Positions 16,764 to 26,322 of a stretch of DNA of 64,000 nt are shown one piece after another (the stretch's first letter is position 1; every line of letters starts with the position of its first letter). Origin of the DNA: RH-AL1 sp965214415 (GTDB lineage: Bacteria; Pseudomonadota; Alphaproteobacteria; Rhizobiales; Beijerinckiaceae). Below the pieces are notes generated by a model. That model saw only the letters and a list, made by a program, of their open reading frames with translations. It did not search any database and was not told the origin of the DNA. The stretch lies in assembly GCA_965214415.1 (NCBI GenBank), contig CBDCBQ010000002.1, positions 310,001 through 374,000 on the forward strand. Direction: 5' to 3'. A program made the position numbers and the translations under genes.

Positions 16764-17131
16764 GTTCGCCGGTTAAAGAGCAGCACGCGTCTCTTAGTTC
16801 CAATGTATTTTATCACTATAAATATACGCGGTGGGTCGCCACCGCTCGAAAGTCTAAACCAATTCCATCGGCGAGTTTTATTGAATACCCCTCCGGCGGA
16901 TGCGACGGGGGCGGGTGCGTGTTTCGGTTTCGCCCGGAACGTCGGCTCCCGAAGCTGCCTTGATCGCGGGCACGCTCTTGACACGACGCCCACGACATCG
17001 ATCGTCCGTGCAACAAAAAGCACTCTCCAGCGCTTGCCTTGTAATGTCGGCCGGTGCGGGTGACGATCGAACGAGAGATGCGCGGCGGGATGGCACTCGG
17101 ATACCAGGCACACTCGGGAGGTGAGAGACTC
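16764..17131. other. 368-bp divergent intergenic region
   Basis: This gap separates the minus-strand GT2 gene from the plus-strand kinase operon and must hold both promoters. An AT-rich block at about 16800-16830 (tattttatcactataaata) stands out against the GC-rich background and could serve the GT2 gene. TTGACA at 16978-16983 could be a -35 element for the kinases. GGAGG at 17117-17121 is the ribosome-binding site for GTG 17132. No gene is apparent in the gap. Confidence 0.5.
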
Positions 17132-19093
17132 GTGTCGGCGGTGCCTGAGTCCCATCTTGTCCTGCAAGGTCTCAGGATCATGGCGTGGACCGCGGACGCC
17201 GATAGCCGGCTCTTCTGGTGCAATGATGCGATGTCCACGTTCTGCGGGCTCCCCAGCCCGCCATCTGCGCGATCCTGGCTCGAATTCGTCCACCCCGACG
17301 ATCTCGATCGTGCGACCGCGTCCTGGTCGAAGGCGGTCGGTGCCGCGGCCGATTTCGACGTGGACGCGAGACTGCGTCGCGTTGACGGCGAATACTGCTG
17401 GCACCTCGTCCAAGCGCGCTCGGCTCCAGCCGCCGATGGCGCGATCTGGACGGGCTCCTGCACGGATATCTCGCGGCTGAAGAAAGCGGCGGACGCCCTG
17501 GCGAGGGACAACGAGCAGCTCGAGCAGGATATCTTCCATCAGCTGCACGAGGTGAACCGCACCCGGTCGCGGCTGCAGACCTATTTCGACGCCTCGCCGG
17601 AATATCTGTGGTTGATGCGACTGAGCAACGATAGCGGCCTGACGTTCGAGGATGCCAATCCGGCGGCGCTGGCGTTTCTCAAGCAGGACCAGCCGTCGCT
17701 TGTCGGACGCCCGCCCGCCGAGATCATCGATGCACCGGCAGCCGCTCGCGCCGACAAGGCCGTCAGGGAGTGCCTGCAGAGTGGCGAGCCGGTTCAATAT
17801 CTGGCGGACGTGCGCGTCGCGGACGACGTCGTGAATGTAATCGACTTCGTCGGGGCGCCGCTCGAATATTCCAACCAGGTCGAAGGGCTTGTCCTGCTCT
17901 GCGGCCGCGACATCACCGAGCAGCGCCGCGTCGAGGACGCGCTGCGCCAATCGCAGAAGATGGAGGCGGTTGGGCAACTGACCGGCGGCCTCGCGCACGA
18001 TTTCAACAATCTCCTGACCGGCATCACCGGCAGCCTCGACCTGTTACGCGCCCGCATCGCGAAAGGACGGTACGACGCCGTCGACCGGTACGTGTCCGCG
18101 GCGCAGGACGCGGCGGCGCGGGCGGCGGCGCTGACGCACCGCCTGCTGGCGTTCTCGCGGCGGCAGACACTCGACCCGAAGCCGACCGATGCGAACAGGC
18201 TCGTCGTCGAAATGCAGGAGCTCGTGCAGCGCACGGTAGGCCCGGAGATCTCGGTCCAGGTCGCGGTCGCCGCCGATCTCTGGACCGTCCTGGTCGACCC
18301 GAGCCAGCTCGAGAACGCGCTCCTCAACCTCTGCATCAACGCCCGCGACGCGATGCCGAAAGGCGGCCGCATCGCGATCGAGACGAAGAACCTGCGCCTC
18401 GACCCGCGCATCGCCGAAAGCCTAGACCTGCCGCCCGGCGATTACAGCTCGCTGAGCGTGACCGACAATGGCACGGGCATGACGCCCGAGGTCATGGCGC
18501 GGATCTTCGATCCGTTCTTCACGACGAAGCCGCTCGGCAGCGGGACCGGCCTCGGATTGTCGATGATCTACGGCTTCGCCCGGCAATCGGGCGGCCACGT
18601 CCGCGTGCACTCGACCGTAGGCGTCGGCACCACCATGCGCATCCTGCTGCCACGACACCTCGGCGAGGTGGAGGCGCTTGAGCCCGCCCATCTGCCCGAC
18701 GAGGCCCCGCGCGCGGTCGCCGGCGAGACCGTGCTGGTCGTCGATGACGAGACGACCGTACGGATGCTGGTGACGGACGTACTGCAGGACCTCGGCTACA
18801 CGGCCTTGGAGGCCGCCGACGGCAAGGGCGGCATCAAGCTGCTCAACTCCGACCGGCGCATCGATCTGCTCGTCACCGACGTCGGCCTCCCCGGCGGGAT
18901 GAACGGACGCCAGCTGGCCGACTTCGGTCGCGCGGCGCGACCGCGCCTCAAGATCTTGTTCATCACCGGCTACGACGAGAACGCGGCGCTCAACCACGAG
19001 CATCTCGAGCCCGGAATGCAGATTCTCACCAAGCCATTCACGATGGACGCGCTGAGAAGCCGCATTAAGCTTCTGCTCAACGAGACACCATGA
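17132..19093 (+). CDS. Hybrid sensor histidine kinase (PAS-PAS-HK-REC)
   Basis: The 653-residue protein starts at GTG 17132, with GGAGG ten bases before it. It has two PAS domains (about 10-120 and 140-270), a HisKA-like H box GGLAHDFNNLL (His289), an ATPase domain with GTGLGLSMIYGFARQSGG, and a C-terminal receiver with phospho-acceptor Asp583 in LLVTDVGLPGGMNG. No transmembrane segment is present, so it senses a cytosolic or redox cue. Its stop overlaps the start of a second hybrid kinase (ATGA). An in-frame GTG at 17054 is a less likely start. Confidence 0.9.
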   Translation: MSAVPESHLVLQGLRIMAWTADADSRLFWCNDAMSTFCGLPSPPSARSWLEFVHPDDLDRATASWSKAVGAAADFDVDARLRRVDGEYCWHLVQARSAPAADGAIWTGSCTDISRLKKAADALARDNEQLEQDIFHQLHEVNRTRSRLQTYFDASPEYLWLMRLSNDSGLTFEDANPAALAFLKQDQPSLVGRPPAEIIDAPAAARADKAVRECLQSGEPVQYLADVRVADDVVNVIDFVGAPLEYSNQVEGLVLLCGRDITEQRRVEDALRQSQKMEAVGQLTGGLAHDFNNLLTGITGSLDLLRARIAKGRYDAVDRYVSAAQDAAARAAALTHRLLAFSRRQTLDPKPTDANRLVVEMQELVQRTVGPEISVQVAVAADLWTVLVDPSQLENALLNLCINARDAMPKGGRIAIETKNLRLDPRIAESLDLPPGDYSSLSVTDNGTGMTPEVMARIFDPFFTTKPLGSGTGLGLSMIYGFARQSGGHVRVHSTVGVGTTMRILLPRHLGEVEALEPAHLPDEAPRAVAGETVLVVDDETTVRMLVTDVLQDLGYTALEAADGKGGIKLLNSDRRIDLLVTDVGLPGGMNGRQLADFGRAARPRLKILFITGYDENAALNHEHLEPGMQILTKPFTMDALRSRIKLLLNETP

Positions 19094-21444
19094 AGACCCC
19101 GACCATCACCGACCAAGCCGGCCAATCCCAATGGGCCTTCCTCGAGACGCTGAGCGATGGCGTCTATGCGATCGATCCAGACGGCTGCTGTCTGTTCATC
19201 AACAAGGTGGCGCTGCTCATGCTCGGCTATGGGCAAGCGGAGGATCTGGTCGGCCGCAACATGCACGACATGATCCATCATACGCGCGAGGACGGCACGC
19301 CCTATCCGAAAGGTGAGTGCCCGCTCATCCAGTCGACGAAGACCAATGTCGCCGTGCGGCTCAGCAACGAGACGCTGTGGCGGCAGGACGGTTCTTCGTT
19401 CTATGCCGAATATTCCGCGTTCCCGATCGTCGAAGGCGCGGACATCGAAGGCAGCATCATCACCTTCAATGATGCCACGCAGCGTGACGAGGCCCAGCAA
19501 CGGATCGCGACACGCAACAAGCGCGAGAGCGAGGCGAAGTTTCGTACGATCGCCAACGGTATCCCGCAGCTCAGCTGGATGACGGAGGCGGACGGCTCGA
19601 TCACCTGGTACAATCAGCGCTGGTACGATTACACGGGCACGACTTACGCCGAGATGGCGGGCTGGGGCTGGAAGTCCGTCCACCACCCAGACCACATCGA
19701 GCGGGTCGAGCGGCGCTTCCGTCGTGCCCTGGAGGCTGGCGGCTCTTGGGAGGACACGTTTCCGCTGCGCTCGCGCGACGGGACGTTCAGCTGGTTCCTG
19801 TCGCGCGCCATGCCGATCCGTGACGAGCCCGACCAGACCCACCCCGAAGGCCGCATCCTCGGCTGGTTCGGCACCAACACCGACATCACATCGATCCGCG
19901 ACGCCGAGCAGAAGCTGGAGCAGGCGCGCGACGAGGCCGAGGCAGCCAACCGCGCGAAAAGCACCTTCATCGCCAATATGAGCCATGAGCTGCGCACGCC
20001 GCTGTCCGCCATTATCGGCTACGCGGAAATGCTGTCGGAGGAGATCGAGGAAGGCATCGAGCCGAGCGACCTCGCCCGCGACGTCAGCAAGATCGAGGGC
20101 AACGCCCGACATCTGCTCGGACTGATCAACGACGTGCTTGATCTCTCGAAGGTCGAGAGCGGCAAGATGGAAGCGTTCTGCGAGACCTTCGATCTGGCCT
20201 CGATGGTGGAGGAAGTCGCCTCGACCGTGAGCGCGCTCCTGGAGAAGAAGAGCAACCGCCTCGTGGTCGAGTTGGGCGCCGATCTCGGCACGATGTACTC
20301 GGACGTGACGCGGGTGCGTCAGATCCTGCTCAACCTCCTGGGCAATGCCGCCAAATTCACGGAGGGCGGGACCGTGACGCTCGCCGTCGTGCGAGGCCCG
20401 GACGCGCGAGGCGTGGACAAAGTCCGGTTCCGCGTGACGGACACCGGGATCGGCATGAGCGAGGAGCAGGTCGCCAAGCTGTTCCAGCGATTCCAGCAGG
20501 CGGACGCCTCGACGACGCGGCAATTCGGCGGGACCGGCCTCGGCCTCGCGCTGACGAAGGCCTTCGTGGCGCTTCTCGGCGGCGAGGTCACGGTCAGCTC
20601 CCACCCAGGGGCGGGCAGCACGTTCGCGGTCGTGCTTCCCGCGCTGCTGGGGACTGCGCCAGACGCCCAACACGTCGGATCCGAGCTGGAGCATGCGCCC
20701 GTCGGCGACCGCGACGTGGTGCTGGTCGTCGACGACGATCAGACGTCGCGCGAGCTGATGAGCCGGTTTCTCGTGCGGGAGGGCTATGCCGCGCGCACCG
20801 CCGCGGACGGCCCGACAGGCCTGACGCTGGCCAAGCGTCTCAAGCCGCGTGCGATCCTGCTCGACGTCACGATGCCCGGCATGGACGGCTGGTCGGTCCT
20901 CAGCGCGCTGAAGGCCGATCCCGAGTTGGCCTCGATCCCGGTGGTGATGGTCACCTTCGTCACCGAGCGCGCGCTGGCATCGTCGCTCGGCGCGGCCGAC
21001 TATGTCGTGAAGCCGGTGGACTGGAACAGGCTCCGACACGTCATGGAGGCATTCCGCGACGCCGAGGGCGACGTTCTCATCGTGGACGACGAGCAGGACA
21101 CCCGGGCGCGCGTCCGGCAGGCCTTGGAGAAAAACGGCTGGAGCGTCGTCGAGGCTTCGAATGGGCGCGAGGGACTGGAGCAGGTGGCACGGTCCATCCC
21201 CCGTGTCATTCTGCTCGACCTCAACATGCCGGTGATGGACGGTTTCGACTTCCTGCAGGCGCTGCGCGATCGGCCCGGCTGCGGAAGCGTGCCAGTGGTC
21301 GTTCTCACGGCGCTCGATCTCACCGCGGACGACAGGCGCCGGCTCCGCGGCGCGAATCAGGTCCTGAACAAGGGCTCGACCAGCATGCTTGCCCTTGCGG
21401 AAAAGCTGCGACGTCTCGATTCGGGCGCGGTCGCGGCGGTCTGA
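19090..21444 (+). CDS. Hybrid sensor histidine kinase (PAS-PAS-HK-REC-REC)
   Basis: This 784-residue soluble kinase has PAS domains at about 15-130 and 150-270, a HisKA domain with SHELRTPLSAIIGYAEML (His299), an ATPase domain containing GGTGLGLALTKAFVALLGG, and two tandem receivers with acceptors Asp592 (ILLDVTMPGMDG) and Asp710 (ILLDLNMPVMDG). It belongs to a different HisKA subtype from the preceding kinase, so the operon encodes two distinct sensors. The double receiver suggests a phosphate sink or branch. It is convergent with the single-domain response regulator at 21448. Confidence 0.92.
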   Translation: MKTPTITDQAGQSQWAFLETLSDGVYAIDPDGCCLFINKVALLMLGYGQAEDLVGRNMHDMIHHTREDGTPYPKGECPLIQSTKTNVAVRLSNETLWRQDGSSFYAEYSAFPIVEGADIEGSIITFNDATQRDEAQQRIATRNKRESEAKFRTIANGIPQLSWMTEADGSITWYNQRWYDYTGTTYAEMAGWGWKSVHHPDHIERVERRFRRALEAGGSWEDTFPLRSRDGTFSWFLSRAMPIRDEPDQTHPEGRILGWFGTNTDITSIRDAEQKLEQARDEAEAANRAKSTFIANMSHELRTPLSAIIGYAEMLSEEIEEGIEPSDLARDVSKIEGNARHLLGLINDVLDLSKVESGKMEAFCETFDLASMVEEVASTVSALLEKKSNRLVVELGADLGTMYSDVTRVRQILLNLLGNAAKFTEGGTVTLAVVRGPDARGVDKVRFRVTDTGIGMSEEQVAKLFQRFQQADASTTRQFGGTGLGLALTKAFVALLGGEVTVSSHPGAGSTFAVVLPALLGTAPDAQHVGSELEHAPVGDRDVVLVVDDDQTSRELMSRFLVREGYAARTAADGPTGLTLAKRLKPRAILLDVTMPGMDGWSVLSALKADPELASIPVVMVTFVTERALASSLGAADYVVKPVDWNRLRHVMEAFRDAEGDVLIVDDEQDTRARVRQALEKNGWSVVEASNGREGLEQVARSIPRVILLDLNMPVMDGFDFLQALRDRPGCGSVPVVVLTALDLTADDRRRLRGANQVLNKGSTSMLALAEKLRRLDSGAVAAV

Positions 21445-21447
21445 CGC

Positions 21448-21825
21448 CTAGTCGGCCGATGCCTCGCGCCGAAGCAGCGCCTCGTCGACCTGGTTCAAGA
21501 GCCGGCTGAAGTCGACGGGCTTTGGATGATACTCGTCGCACCCTGCTTCGAGCGCCTTGGTCCGATCGCCGCTCATCGCGTGGGCGGTCAGGGCGATGAT
21601 GGGAAGCGTATTGCTCTGCTGGCGCAGGGTTCGGGCGACCGTCCAGCCGTCCATGATCGGAAGATCCATGTCGAGCAACATCAGATCGGGCGTCTCCTTG
21701 GCGACCTGCTCGAGAGCCTGCTGACCGTTGTGCGCCAGCACGACGTCGAAGCCACGCCGCCGCAGCCGACGCGACAGGAAGTCCCAAAGCTCTTCATGGT
21801 CCTCGACGAGGAGAAGTTTCGTCAT
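21448..21825 (-). CDS. Single-domain response regulator (CheY/DivK type)
   Basis: This 125-residue receiver-only protein starts LLLVEDHEELWDFL, with acceptor Asp52 in LLDMDLPIMDG, the conserved Thr in IALTAHAMSGD and Lys in EYHPKPVDF. It has no output domain. It lies three bases from the end of the double-receiver kinase on the opposite strand, making it a plausible phosphotransfer partner of the kinase pair. The alpha4-beta5 region YHPKPVDF resembles DivK-type regulators. Confidence 0.93.
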   Translation of the reverse strand: MTKLLLVEDHEELWDFLSRRLRRRGFDVVLAHNGQQALEQVAKETPDLMLLDMDLPIMDGWTVARTLRQQSNTLPIIALTAHAMSGDRTKALEAGCDEYHPKPVDFSRLLNQVDEALLRREASAD

Positions 21826-22095
21826 AGTCGCCTCGATACGTCACGCGGTGCGCTGCCGACGCGGCCAGGACAAGCCAAGGCGCTGCCACAGCCTACAGCG
21901 AGGAAACGCGAATTCAAACAGCCCTTTTTGAGCCGCCGCGAAGCGCTGGCGCACCTCTTGCTGCGTTTTGCCACTTGCGTTCGGCCCGTTCGAGCCAAGA
22001 TCATGTCCGAAGGTCTTTGGGCAGCACGTCGGCATTAGCTGCCTTGGGGCGACGAGACCAGTCGCAGGACGAAGGCCTCGCACGAAAGGAGTGCC

Positions 22096-22419
22096 ATGAC
22101 GTATTGGCATATTGGACAGAAGATCGTCTGCATCGCCTCCTTGGCGGCGCCGTATGGCGCGCGGATCGAGAAAGACGAGGTCTACACGATCCGCGATATC
22201 TTCCGCCGCCCGCAATGGACGGACGATGCCTTGGGGTTCGCGCTCGAGGAGGTGCTATGCTTCCAGCGCGAGGACGGCGAGGATTGCTGGCACGAGCGGC
22301 ACTTTCGGCCTGTCCGCACGACGACGATCGAGTCCCTGAAGGAGCTTCTGGTTTCGCCGGAGGTCCGCGCGGCCGGGCGCGTCCCCGAGAAGGTGGACGG
22401 CGACCGCCGCGACCCGTAG
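22096..22419 (+). CDS. Conserved small protein of unknown function
   Basis: This 107-residue protein follows an AAGGAG ribosome-binding site. It begins YWHIGQKIVCIASLAAPYGA and has EVYTIRDIF and WHERHFRPVRTT. Similar small proteins with an N-terminal WhxGQKVVCxD pattern and FRPV near the end are common in Bradyrhizobium and relatives, some near prophages. The fold may be SH3/KOW-like (short beta strands), but this is only an impression. It lies 13 bases upstream of the ankyrin gene and is probably co-transcribed. Confidence 0.75.
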   Translation: MTYWHIGQKIVCIASLAAPYGARIEKDEVYTIRDIFRRPQWTDDALGFALEEVLCFQREDGEDCWHERHFRPVRTTTIESLKELLVSPEVRAAGRVPEKVDGDRRDP

Positions 22420-22432
22420 ATCCTCGCGGTAC

Positions 22433-22966
22433 ATGACCGATGCGCGAACGGGAATGATGACGGTGGACGATCCGCAACTCGACGAGGAGACGTTGGCGTT
22501 CGCCGCGCGCGTCTTCGACATGGCACGGCACGGCACGGCGGCCGATCTGGCCCCGCTCCTCGATCATGGTTTGCCACCCAACATGCAAAACGACAAGGGC
22601 GACAGCCTGCTCATGCTGGCCGCCTATAACGAGAATAGGCCGGTGGCGCGACTGCTGCTGGAACGCGGTGCAGACCCGGATCTCATCAACGACAAGGGTC
22701 AGACGCCGCTGGCTGGCGTCTGCTTCAAGGGCGATCTCGAGTTGGTCGATCTGCTGCTCGCGCATGGCGCCGCTGTCGATGGCCCACCGGGAAGCGATCG
22801 CAGTCCGCTGATGACGGCGGCGATGTTCGACAAGGTCGACATCGTCGAGGCGCTGCTCGCCAAGGGCGCCGACCCCGCACGCAAGGATGGCGGCGGCCTA
22901 TCGGCGGTGGACCTCGCCACGTCGATGGGCGCGACGAGAGTGCTCGAGCGGATAGTGCGGCAATAG
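22433..22966 (+). CDS. Ankyrin-repeat protein
   Basis: This 177-residue protein is built of about four ankyrin repeats from residue 38: GLPPNMQNDKGDSLLMLAAY, RGADPDLINDKGQTPLAGV, HGAAVDGPPGSDRSPLMTAA and KGADPARKDGGGLSAVDLA. There is no signal peptide or membrane segment. Such short bacterial ankyrin proteins mediate protein-protein contacts; partners are unknown. ATG codons at 22433, 22454 and 22457 are possible starts. Confidence 0.9.
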   Translation: MTDARTGMMTVDDPQLDEETLAFAARVFDMARHGTAADLAPLLDHGLPPNMQNDKGDSLLMLAAYNENRPVARLLLERGADPDLINDKGQTPLAGVCFKGDLELVDLLLAHGAAVDGPPGSDRSPLMTAAMFDKVDIVEALLAKGADPARKDGGGLSAVDLATSMGATRVLERIVRQ

Positions 22967-23033
22967 CGCTTGCCGCGGATAGGTGATTGCCAGTGCCACG
23001 AAACCTTATTGTGTCGGCGGCGTAGGAGAATTC

Positions 23034-23360
23034 ATGACCGATCGCGCATGCCCCTTCGCCAGCCCTAGCGTTGCCGAGCACCTCGCGCGAGGCGCCGGCG
23101 CGGCCGTGCTCCTCGTCGCCACCTATTGGCTGTTCCAAGCGGCGAGCCCGCTGCGCACCGGCGGCGCCGTCGCGACCTTGGTGGGGGCGGTCATCCTCAT
23201 GCGCGGCTGCCCGACATGCTGGCTGACGGGCCTCGTTGCGACGATCGCCGCGCGGTCGCGGCGCCCGGCCCGGGAACCCGAGCCGAGGCTTCAGGTGGCG
23301 CGTGCCGCCTCGGCGCTGTCGGCCTCGACGCGCCCCGCCGCTGTACCGACGCCGCGCTGA
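23034..23360 (+). CDS. Small membrane protein with a CPTCW motif
   Basis: This 108-residue protein starts at ATG 23034 after GGAGA. Two predicted membrane helices (about 20-37 and 43-62) are followed by RGCPTCWLTGLVATI and a basic tail. The layout resembles short YgaP/DUF2892-type inner-membrane proteins, but I cannot place it firmly. The CxxC pair could bind metal or be redox-active. Its 3' end overlaps the convergent AmpG-like gene by 70 bases, which is unusual and may mean the true C-terminus matters little. Confidence 0.65.
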   Translation: MTDRACPFASPSVAEHLARGAGAAVLLVATYWLFQAASPLRTGGAVATLVGAVILMRGCPTCWLTGLVATIAARSRRPAREPEPRLQVARAASALSASTRPAAVPTPR

Positions 23361-24604
23361 CGCGCCCAGACGATCAGGCATAGGACGGTAACCGGAATGG
23401 CGATCGTCGAGGTCGAGGCGAAAAACGCCGGAAAGCCGACCGCCTTGACCGCGTAGCCGGAAAAACCGCCGAGAAATTTGCCGAGCAGCGCATAGAGCGA
23501 GCTGAGCAACGCGTACTGGCTGGCGGCCAAGCCTGGCGAGGTCAGCGACGACATGTAGGCGATCAGCGCCGCCCCGGCGAAATTGCCGGCGAAGCTCTCG
23601 ACGCTGACGGAGAGCCCGAGCAGCGCGATGCTCTTGCCGCTGGCGGCAAGCAGCGCTAGCGCGAGATGCGAGGCGGACGCGGCGATGCCGCCAATTAGTA
23701 GGGCCGGCATCAGCCCGATCCGGGTGATCGCGTAGCCTCCCGCGAACGCTCCGGCGATGCCGATCCAGACGCCATAGACCTTGGACATCGTGGCGATGTC
23801 GCTCTTCGAGAAGCCAAGCCCGATGTAGAGCGGATTGGCCATCACGCCGGTCAAGAAGTCCGGCAGGCGGTAGAGCGCGACCAGGAGCAGGATCGCGACG
23901 AGCAACCATCCGTAGCGCCGAGCGAGGTCGGTGAGCGGCGCGGTAAAGCTGTGGACGAACGACACCCCCGCCTTACGCGCCGCACGCTCGGGCAAGCGTG
24001 GCGACAGGAGGCCCGCTGCGATGCCGACCGACATCAGCGCGGCCATCGTGAGATAGGCGCGGGACCAGCCGGCGAAATCGGCGATGTAAAGCGCGAGGGC
24101 GCCAGCGCTCAGGAGGCCGAGCCGATAGCCGAAGTTGTAGGTCGCCGCCATCATCCCCTGGCGTTCGGGCGGCGCGGAATCAATCCGCCAGCCGTCGATG
24201 ACGATGTCCTGCGTCGCCGCCGCGAAGGCGGTCATCGTCGCGATGGCGATAAGGCCTGGCAACGCCTGCGCCGGATTGGCGAACGCCAGCGCGACGAGGC
24301 CCGCCGCGACGCCCAGCTGCGCGACGAGCAGCCAGGCGCGTCGCCGCCCGAGCAGGCGTGCCAGACCCGGCACGTCGATCTCGTCGATCACCGGCGCCCA
24401 CAGGAATTTCAGCGAGTAGCAGAGCCCGACCCAGCTGATCAGCCCGATCTTCTCGATCGGCACCTTGGCCTCGGCAAGGCGTGCCGCCTGCGTGCCGAGC
24501 ACGAGCAGGAACGGCAGGCCCGACGAGAAGCCGAGCGCCAGCATCAGGGCGAGCGTCTTGTCGGCGAGGATGTCCTTCAGGCGGGGGCGGCTGCGACTCA
24601 TCAC
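23291..24604 (-). CDS. AmpG-like major facilitator permease (copy 2)
   Basis: This 437-residue, 12-helix inner-membrane protein carries the same signatures as the copy at 9742: LGFSSGLPFLLVLGTQAARL, LKFLWAPVIDEIDVPGLARL and AATQDIVIDGWRI. Two such permeases within 14 kb suggest separate substrates or redundancy in muropeptide recycling. It is monocistronic and its 3' end overlaps the small membrane protein gene on the other strand. Confidence 0.88.
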   Translation of the reverse strand: MMSRSRPRLKDILADKTLALMLALGFSSGLPFLLVLGTQAARLAEAKVPIEKIGLISWVGLCYSLKFLWAPVIDEIDVPGLARLLGRRRAWLLVAQLGVAAGLVALAFANPAQALPGLIAIATMTAFAAATQDIVIDGWRIDSAPPERQGMMAATYNFGYRLGLLSAGALALYIADFAGWSRAYLTMAALMSVGIAAGLLSPRLPERAARKAGVSFVHSFTAPLTDLARRYGWLLVAILLLVALYRLPDFLTGVMANPLYIGLGFSKSDIATMSKVYGVWIGIAGAFAGGYAITRIGLMPALLIGGIAASASHLALALLAASGKSIALLGLSVSVESFAGNFAGAALIAYMSSLTSPGLAASQYALLSSLYALLGKFLGGFSGYAVKAVGFPAFFASTSTIAIPVTVLCLIVWARQRGVGTAAGRVEADSAEAARAT

Positions 24605-24710
24605 GAGTGGTATCGCATGCGGCTCCCTCCGGGGCGACCGCCAAAGCCGGATGCCATGACTTCGTCACAGCGCTTCGCCAAGCACGCCCCCATACGAAAA
24701 AGGATGGCGC

Positions 24711-25283
24711 ATGGCCCGACCCCTGAAGCTCGTCGTCGGCGTTGCCGCCCTCCTGGTGGTGCTCGTCGCCGGCCTCTACGGCTATCGCCAGTTGAAGCTC
24801 TACGATGGTCGCACCCCGGAGGGCTACGCTCTCCTCACCGCGATGCCGAATGCCGCCAGCTTCGAGCCGCACGTGCTGCCGGCGAGCCCCGTCCTCGAGA
24901 TCGCGGCCTCGGACCCGCTCGATATCGACTTCGGCTACCGGGTCGGCGGCATCTCCTACTCCTACTCGCTCGCCCTCGCCTTCCCGCCCGATGCCGACGA
25001 GGGCAAGGCGACGCTGACCGCCCGCCACTCCAATCGCGTCGACACGAAGGAGGCTCCGACGACGCGCCTCTGGGACGCGCCGCGCGACGCCTATTCGGTG
25101 GCGCTCCAGAAGACGTTCGACATCGATCCCGCCGTGCCCTCGCTGTGCATCAAGGCCGTCATCGGCCCGAGCAAGACCCGTTACGATCTCGGCGCCGCCT
25201 CGCTGTGCGTCGCGCAGCGCGACGGCAAGGGGTTCTGCCACCCGGAAACCCTAGCCTGCGGCTTGATTCGCCAACGATCGTAG
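24711..25283 (+). CDS. Membrane-anchored periplasmic protein of unknown function
   Basis: This 190-residue protein has one N-terminal hydrophobic helix (LVVGVAALLVVLVAGLYGY) that is either an uncleaved anchor or a signal. The rest is a beta-rich domain with FGYRVGGISYSYSLALAFPP and several cysteines near the end (SLCIKAVI, SLCVAQRDGKGFCHPETLAC), suitable for periplasmic disulfides. I recognise no family. It is divergent from the AmpG-like gene. Confidence 0.75.
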   Translation: MARPLKLVVGVAALLVVLVAGLYGYRQLKLYDGRTPEGYALLTAMPNAASFEPHVLPASPVLEIAASDPLDIDFGYRVGGISYSYSLALAFPPDADEGKATLTARHSNRVDTKEAPTTRLWDAPRDAYSVALQKTFDIDPAVPSLCIKAVIGPSKTRYDLGAASLCVAQRDGKGFCHPETLACGLIRQRS

Positions 25284-25370
25284 CACGTTGCCTGATGTCG
25301 CGACGCTGTTCACTCGGCGTTCACGCTAGAATCGCGTGCCGGCAACGATTGTGTCGTCGAAGTGGCGCTG

Positions 25371-25415
25371 TTAACGTGTTAAGGCCTCTCCGGGCCTGTG
25401 TTAACCATTGTTAAC
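25371..25415. promoter_or_regulatory. Cluster of TTAA half-sites (CtrA-like) upstream of BTLCP copy 1
   Basis: TTAA occurs at 25371, 25379, 25401 and 25411; the last pair reads TTAACCATTGTTAAC. TTAACCAT is a common CtrA half-site, but the spacing here is six rather than seven bases. The AT-rich cluster stands out and precedes the gene at 25557 by about 140 bp. Confidence 0.45.
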
Positions 25416-25556
25416 TCGAGTGATTTCAATATCTTGGCTCGCGTTTGACTATCGTGCCCTGGTTAATCCGATCCGCTCGAATTCGAAGGGTTTTCTTGCG
25501 CCGCCGCTAGCGCGCCGAGCGGCACTCTTGCCCCATCGAGAACGGGGCTCACCATC

Positions 25557-26216
25557 GTGCGCGTCTACACCAAGACCATCGTCATCGCCTTCAGCCTGAT
25601 CGTCGGGTTGTGCGCGGCTCATTACGCGGATGCTCAGGAGATGCGTCTCCCGCAGATGCAGGCGAGCTACGCGGCGGTCGGCGACGCGACCCGCGTTCCC
25701 TACGGCTGGGCCGACCTCTGCGGGCGCCAGCCGCAGGAGTGCCAGGTCGACGTGCTCGACGCGGTCGACCTGCGCCTGACCGCCAAGACCGCCCAGATCC
25801 TCGAGGCGATCAACGCCAAGGTCAATGACGAGATCATCCCGGTCTCGAACCTCGACCATTGGGGCACGATGCTCGACCATTGGGATTACCCCAGCGACGG
25901 CAAGGGCGACTGCAAGATCTACGCGCTATGGAAGCGCAAGCTGCTGATGGACGCCGGCATCCCGCGCCAGGCGCTGCTGATGACGATCGTCCGTGATCTC
26001 GAGGGCAACGGCCACACGATCCTGACCGTCAAGACCGACCACGGCGAGTTCGTCCTCGACAACCTCGTCGGCGAGATCCGCCCCTGGGACGCGACCGGCT
26101 ACACCTACGTGAAGCGCCAGTCGCAGTCCGACCCGAACATCTGGGTGTCGGTTGGCCCGACCGACGACCGCCGCGCCGTCGCCGGCCTGGCGGGCGACGA
26201 GGCACACGTCAACTGA
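25557..26216 (+). CDS. BTLCP transglutaminase-like cysteine protease family protein (copy 1)
   Basis: This 219-residue exported protein has a signal segment (IVIAFSLIVGLCAAHYADA) and the bacterial transglutaminase-like cysteine proteinase (DUF920) core: GKGDCKIYALWKR (Cys119), GNGHTILTVKT (His153) and VLDNLVGEIRPW for the third catalytic residue. BTLCP proteins are alphaproteobacterial; some relatives (LapG type) cleave surface adhesins, but this subgroup has no proven substrate. Start is GTG 25557. A paralogue sits at 27261. Confidence 0.9.
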   Translation: MRVYTKTIVIAFSLIVGLCAAHYADAQEMRLPQMQASYAAVGDATRVPYGWADLCGRQPQECQVDVLDAVDLRLTAKTAQILEAINAKVNDEIIPVSNLDHWGTMLDHWDYPSDGKGDCKIYALWKRKLLMDAGIPRQALLMTIVRDLEGNGHTILTVKTDHGEFVLDNLVGEIRPWDATGYTYVKRQSQSDPNIWVSVGPTDDRRAVAGLAGDEAHVN

Positions 26217-26322
26217 TCGCCACGACTTCGGAGGCAAGCCCGTCGCGCTTGCGCCGAGCACGGATAACAGCGAGCTTGGCTTCCGTGGGCGCACGCAGCG
26301 CCCGCGCCAAGGAGCCGCCACC

